Part shown: in pieces, positions 13,116 through 33,657 of the stretch
Layout: each line of letters begins with the position of its first letter
Numbering within the stretch: the first letter of the stretch is position 1
NCBI GenBank assembly: GCA_021324445.1
Contig: JAJPJC010000025.1
Coordinates: 1 to 33,657, forward strand
From: Isosphaeraceae bacterium
Lineage (GTDB): Bacteria > Planctomycetota > Planctomycetia > Isosphaerales > Isosphaeraceae
DNA length: 33,657 nt
Direction of reading: 5' to 3'
Made by a program: the position numbers and the translations under genes
The notes under the pieces: model-generated
The model's database searches: none
Told to the model about the DNA's origin: nothing
The model's input: only the letters and a program-made list of their open reading frames with translations

Positions 13116-13910
13116 ATGATCGCGACTGTCAACGGGATCGCCCTGAACTACGAGCAAGAAGGGACCGGGGCGGACCTGGTGCTGATCCCCGGGCTGGGGG
13201 CGAGCGTGCACGCCTGGTACGCCCAGCTCAAGGGCCTCTCGCCGGTGCTGCGGGTGACGGCGGTGGACCCGCGGGGACACGGGCTCTCCGAGAAGCCGCC
13301 GGGCCCGTACAGCCTGCCGCTGTTCGCCAGCGATATCGCGGCCCTGATGAACCATCTAGGACTGGGACCGGCGGTGGTGGTCGGCAGCTCGATGGCGGCG
13401 TTGATCGCGGTCGAGCTGGCGGCGACGCATCCGGAACGCGTCGCCGCGCTGGCGCTGGTCGGCGGCTTCCCGGTGCTGGGAGCTGCCGGGAAGGAGCGGA
13501 TGGAAGGGCGGGCGCGGACCGCGGAGACCCAGGGAATGGGGCCACTGGCCGACGCGGTCGCCTCCACCGCGCTGGGCGCGCAGACCCATCAGACGCAGCC
13601 GGCCCTGGTCGGGTTGTTCCGGCAGGGTCTGCTGGCCAACGATCCGCGGGCGTACGCCGCCTCCTGCCGCGCGCTGGTGGAGGCGGACATCACGCCGCGA
13701 CTGGGTCGGATCCAGTGTCCGACACTCATCCTGCTCGGCAGCCAGGAGCAGGTCGCCCCCCTGTCGGCGGCGCGGGCGCTGAAGGCCGGCATCCCTCATG
13801 CCCGGCTGGCGGTGATCCCGAGTGCCGGACACGTGCCGTTCCTGGAGCAGCCCGCCGTCTTCAATGCCGCAATCCTGGAGTTCGTCGGCAGTCTGCCGCT
13901 GAGCGGTTAA
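13116..13910 (+). CDS. Alpha/beta hydrolase
   Basis: A 264-residue alpha/beta-fold hydrolase, cytoplasmic. The start at 13116 (MIATVNGIALNYEQEG) follows a GGGGAG site; a longer frame back to 12969 overlaps the previous gene and adds unconserved residues. The oxyanion region is LIPGLGAS, the strand motif DPRGHGLSEKP is typical, and the nucleophile elbow is GSSMA with Ser92. His239 lies in SAGHVPFLEQP. The acid position falls in LLGSQEQVAP, where Glu211 replaces the more common Asp. It could be an esterase, lactonase or carboxylesterase; with the amidohydrolase just upstream it may act in a small-molecule breakdown route. It converges on the lactonase gene with 51 bases between stops. Confidence 0.9.
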   Translation: MIATVNGIALNYEQEGTGADLVLIPGLGASVHAWYAQLKGLSPVLRVTAVDPRGHGLSEKPPGPYSLPLFASDIAALMNHLGLGPAVVVGSSMAALIAVELAATHPERVAALALVGGFPVLGAAGKERMEGRARTAETQGMGPLADAVASTALGAQTHQTQPALVGLFRQGLLANDPRAYAASCRALVEADITPRLGRIQCPTLILLGSQEQVAPLSAARALKAGIPHARLAVIPSAGHVPFLEQPAVFNAAILEFVGSLPLSG

Positions 13911-13961
13911 CCGGGTCCTCAGCGAAGCGGCATCCCCAACGCGGAGGGAATCCCCTGGACC

Positions 13962-15233
13962 TCAACCGACCCGGCTGAGATCGAGGACGACGATGCTCGA
14001 CGGATTGCCGACGGGGGTGTACTGGCCGGTGAACCGCAGGATGCCGGTTCTGCGATCCACCCCGAAGACGGCAATGTTGTCGCCGCGCTGATTGCAGCAG
14101 TAGAGGAACCGGCCGGTGGGGTCGAAGCTGAAGCTGCGGGGGTAATTCCCGCGGGTCCATTCGTCGCCGACGAACGTCAGGTCGCCGTTGGGTCCGACGG
14201 AGAAGATCCCGATGCTGTCGTGGAGGCGGTTGCCCGCATAGACGAATCGCCCGTCGGTCGCAACCAGGATCTCGGAACAGAAATTGCTGCCGGCGAACCC
14301 GGGGGGCAGGGTGGAGACCGTCTGCCGCGGGGCCAACCGTCCGGTCGCGGCATCGTAGTCGAACACGACGATCGTCGAGGCTTCCTCCTGGATCGAGTAG
14401 AGCCAGCGACCCTTGGGATGGAACTGGAAATGCCGCGGGCCGTCTCCAGGCGGCAGGGCGACCGCGTGCGGCTCATTCGGGGTCAGGACGCCCCTCCGCG
14501 CGTCGAACTTCCAGACGAAGATCCGGTCCAGGCCCAGGTCCGCATGCAGCACGAACCGCCCCGCGGCGTCGGCCTGGATCATGTGCGCGTGGGTCCGATC
14601 GTGGCCGCTGAAGGCGAAGCTGCCCGGCGGGGCGCCGGTGGCCCTGGTGGGTCCGATCGTGCCGGAATCCTTGTGGATGTCCACGGCGTCGCCCAGGCGG
14701 CCGTCGGGCCGGATCGGCAGCACCGCCACCGAGCCGCCGAAATAGTTGGCCACCAGCACGAACCGTCCCGACGGATGGACGCTCACGTAGGTCGGCCCGG
14801 CACCGCCGGAGCGGACGGTGTTCAGCGGCGTCAGGCGCCCGTCCGCCCGATCGATGGCGAAGGCGCTGACCGTGCCCTCCTTGCCATCGCCGACCCGATC
14901 GGTCTCATTGGCCGAGTACAGTCGCGTCCCGGCGGCGCTCCGCACCAGGCAGCTCGGGCTGGTCCCCATCGCGTGGATGCCGGCCGGCATCAGGCTCCCG
15001 GTGGCGCGATCCACCCGGAAGACGTGGATGCCGCGGCCATTGCCGGGCGGCAGGTCCACCTGGGTCGGCAGCACGTCGCGGAGCGGCGAGCTGAAGGTGC
15101 CCACATAGGCCATGAGCGGCGCACCGGCCTGGCCCGTTCGCGCCGGGAGCGAGCCGGCGACGAGCGGGGCCGTCCCCGCCAGTGCGACGGAGGCCCTCAG
15201 GAAGGAACGCCGCGAACGGTCGACTGGGTTCAT
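13962..15233 (-). CDS. Tat-exported lactonase-family beta-propeller protein
   Basis: A 423-residue protein of the lactonase / 6-phosphogluconolactonase-like seven-bladed propeller family. The start at 15233 (MNPVDRSRRSFLRASVALAG) gives a twin-arginine signal (RRSFLR, residues 8-13) and an Ala-rich hydrophobic stretch. The mature part starts MAYVGTFSSPL and shows repeated blade motifs: GPTYVSVHPSGRFVLVANYF, DGPRHFQFHPKGRWLYSI and NYPRSFSFDPTGRFLYCCNQ. Members bind sugars or lactones; a true 6-phosphogluconolactonase is unlikely for an exported protein because the substrate is cytoplasmic. Longer upstream frame to 15398 lacks support. It is a single-gene unit divergent from the MbtH-NRPS operon. 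Confidence 0.9.
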   Translation of the reverse strand: MNPVDRSRRSFLRASVALAGTAPLVAGSLPARTGQAGAPLMAYVGTFSSPLRDVLPTQVDLPPGNGRGIHVFRVDRATGSLMPAGIHAMGTSPSCLVRSAAGTRLYSANETDRVGDGKEGTVSAFAIDRADGRLTPLNTVRSGGAGPTYVSVHPSGRFVLVANYFGGSVAVLPIRPDGRLGDAVDIHKDSGTIGPTRATGAPPGSFAFSGHDRTHAHMIQADAAGRFVLHADLGLDRIFVWKFDARRGVLTPNEPHAVALPPGDGPRHFQFHPKGRWLYSIQEEASTIVVFDYDAATGRLAPRQTVSTLPPGFAGSNFCSEILVATDGRFVYAGNRLHDSIGIFSVGPNGDLTFVGDEWTRGNYPRSFSFDPTGRFLYCCNQRGDNIAVFGVDRRTGILRFTGQYTPVGNPSSIVVLDLSRVG

Positions 15234-16082
15234 GGTGATCAGCCTATCCCGCTCCTGGCCCGACCGATAGGGCCTCCCCCCGAGGACCCGTCGGGCGATC
15301 ACCGCACCAGGACCGTCGGGGGGTGGAGTGCGGGAACGACACGGGGCGCCCGTCCCTCGGTTGCGGGGGGCTCTGCTGGCATGGGAAATCCCACGCAATC
15401 GTCAGAAAGGTCCCACTGGGAAAATTCCCCAGAACCCGCTTGAATTACCCTCCTTGTCTTGTTAAGTCTATCACTACGCAGCATCCGACAAGGACGTATG
15501 CGATTCCACGTCACGAGGACATCGGCCGTCGTCCGGGGCGGCGTGAGATCCAGGATCGACCGCCGCGAACGGCTTCGCCCGCCCCCCGGTTACTCCGCAA
15601 CGTGAGGACGCCGTGAGGAAACTCAGTGCCTGGCTCTCTCAGGTCCTGGCTTACCTCCTAGTCCAATCGGTTAGGTAATCTGCGAGGGGATGCGAGGATC
15701 AATTTCCCCGTGGACCGGCTGTCGCTTCGGATCCGAGGGGAACCCCCTGCCCTGCTTCGGGTGCCGAAGCGCTCCCATGCTGACCGGGCGGCTCGATCGG
15801 CCCGACCGATCGGACGATCGTCGCGCCGGCGAGCGCCGCGCGGACGCCCTGCGGGTTTCTGGACGGAACGGAGGAGAGATTCCGAGCCGAGGTCATTCTC
15901 GGCTTGCTTTTGTCCTAAACCGATCACTCTTGGGGTATGGCGGTCCGTGAGTTGCACGAAACCCGCGCGGGGTGGACGGAGTGTGCCGTGCCGGCCCGCG
16001 ACGGCGGCGAACCCGTGGCACAAAGGACGACGACCTGCCAGGTGGCTGCAATCCAGGTCCAGGCTTGACGAGGGATGCGACG
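15234..16082. other. Intergenic region between the lactonase gene and the biosynthetic operon
   Basis: About 850 bases with no credible gene. It must hold the promoters of both divergent units. Visible structure: an imperfect palindrome CTGGG/CCCAG around AAAATTC near 15414-15430, short arms TTACCT/AGGTAA near 15653-15680, and a terminator-like hairpin at 15885-15913. A less GC-rich patch at about 15440-15480 (TTGAAT, then TAAGTC at about 17 bases) is a weak candidate for a plus-strand promoter. I recognise no riboswitch. Confidence 0.5.
15885..15913 (+). terminator. Terminator-like hairpin upstream of the MbtH gene
   Basis: AGCCGAG at 15885-15891 and CTCGGCT at 15898-15904 form a seven-pair stem with loop GTCATT, followed by TGCTTTTGT. 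It lies 170 bases before the MbtH start on the same strand, with no gene ending just upstream. It may be a leader attenuator for the biosynthetic operon or may insulate it from read-through. The U-tract is interrupted, so strength is moderate. Confidence 0.45.
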
Positions 16083-16275
16083 ATGACCAGCGATGAAGCA
16101 ACCCGATACAAGGTGGTGGTCAATCACGAGGAACAATACTCGATCTGGTTCGCCGAGCGCGAGAATCCGCCCGGGTGGAACGACGTGGGCCGGCAAGGGA
16201 CGAAGGAGGAGTGCCTGGCGTATATCGAGCAGGTCTGGACCGACATGCGTCCACTCAGCCTGAGGAAGGGGATGG

Positions 16276-16289
<14 letters not shown>
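16083..16289 (+). CDS. MbtH-family NRPS partner protein
   Basis: A 68-residue MbtH-like protein, the small chaperone that binds and activates NRPS adenylation domains. The sequence has the whole family signature: [38 protein letters not shown], then [11 protein letters not shown], including the invariant tryptophans. The ATG at 16083 follows GAGGG at suitable spacing; a longer frame back to 15972 adds unrelated residues. Its stop at 16287-16289 overlaps the start of the megasynthase gene at 16276 by 14 bases, so translation is probably coupled and the protein likely serves the A domains encoded downstream. It opens the operon. Confidence 0.95.
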
Positions 16290-25983
<9,694 letters not shown>

Positions 25984-26055
25984 GACGCTCGTCCGGCCGG
26001 AATCCCACCATGCACCGGCGGCTTGCGCTGCGGCGGGACCACTGTGCCGGATTGT

Positions 26056-26169
26056 GGATTCCGGATTTCACATTTCAGATTCCAAATATAATATTTATAT
26101 TATAATATATAAAAATTCCAATGAGTTTGATCATGCTGTTTGGAATCTGGAACTTGGAATCTGGAATTC
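26056..26169. repeat. AT-rich inverted-repeat element between the two megasynthase genes
   Basis: Imperfect 31-base arms at 26056-26086 and 26139-26169 share CAGATTCCAAA exactly and match at most other positions. They flank a 52-base core that is almost pure A/T at its left end, with TATAAT at 26087-26092 and 26101-26106. The right arm is itself a tandem of TTGGAATCTGGAA units. In this GC-rich sequence the element stands out sharply and resembles a MITE. It may bring an internal promoter for the second megasynthase. Confidence 0.7.
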
Positions 26170-26233
26170 GAACCTCGAGAACGGGGGCCCGGGCCCCTTG
26201 CCCTTCGCGGCCTGGTCGAGTGAGGAGATACGG

Positions 26234-33657
<7,424 letters not shown>

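Noticed and set aside
11471..13132. 553-residue minus-strand frame covering the amidohydrolase
   Set aside because: Only the last 39 codons resemble a protein family; the rest is the antisense of the amidohydrolase.
13911..13974. Shared terminator between the convergent alpha/beta hydrolase and lactonase genes (CCGGGTC/GACCCGG)
   Set aside because: The arms are seven bases with a 50-base loop and overlap the lactonase stop; no T-tract.

Overview
The window looks like chromosomal DNA of a high-GC planctomycete, most likely of the Isosphaera/Singulisphaera group. The evidence is a secreted DUF1080 protein, a DUF1501 gene paired with a PSCyt1/PSCyt2/PSD1 cytochrome-type gene, Tat-type and classical signal peptides on lone enzymes, long GC-rich intergenic repeats, and a giant lipopeptide assembly line. 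The taxon is inferred from gene families, not from a marker gene.

Layout. 1-732: no gene, a few short palindromes. 733-1428 (+): DUF1080 protein. 1468-5504 (-): two-gene planctomycete pair, a large PSCyt/PSD1 protein followed by a DUF1501 protein whose 3' end is out of frame because of one missing base. 5632-7912 (-): a dense array of 24 tRNA or tRNA-like genes, described below. 7913-8899: non-coding, with strong inverted repeats. 8900-10033 (-): GHMP-family sugar kinase. 10304-11398 (-): secreted choloylglycine-hydrolase-family (Ntn) amidase. 11471-11590 (-): apparent C-terminal scrap of an RNA 2'-phosphotransferase (KptA/Tpt1-like). 11714-12991 and 13116-13910 (+): amidohydrolase and alpha/beta hydrolase. 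13962-15233 (-): Tat-exported seven-bladed lactonase-type propeller. 15234-16082: regulatory stretch with a terminator-like hairpin. 16083 to the window end (+): MbtH-like protein, a 3235-residue FAAL-ACP-KS-(AT remnant)-ACP-C-A-PCP-C hybrid, and a second NRPS (A-PCP-E-C-A-PCP-C...) that runs off the window.

The tRNA array is the most unusual part. By hand folding I read 23 anticodons, none repeated, for 14 amino acids (Arg x4, Pro x3, Ala, Ser, Thr and Val x2, one each of Phe, Glu, Lys, Gly, Asn, Met, His, Trp), plus one tRNA-like remnant. No Leu, Ile, Tyr, Cys, Gln or Asp gene is read with confidence. No gene encodes CCA. Many lack nearly universal bases: C33 instead of U33 in four, U8 missing in eight, short or enlarged loops, and a long variable arm on an Ala tRNA. 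Yet several keep synthetase identity elements (G-1:C73 in His, G3:U70 in both Ala, C1:G72 in all three Pro). This suggests a divergent but partly constrained second tRNA set.

The biosynthetic cluster should make an N-acylated peptide. FAAL would activate a fatty acid and load it on the first ACP, and KS-ACP could extend it once if an acyltransferase acts in trans, because the cis AT has lost its catalytic Ser and about half its length. Ornithine-like, Asn-like (epimerised to D) and Gly residues would then be added, judged from hand-aligned specificity codes. The subunit break falls between a C domain and its A domain. An AT-rich inverted-repeat element sits between the two megasynthase genes.
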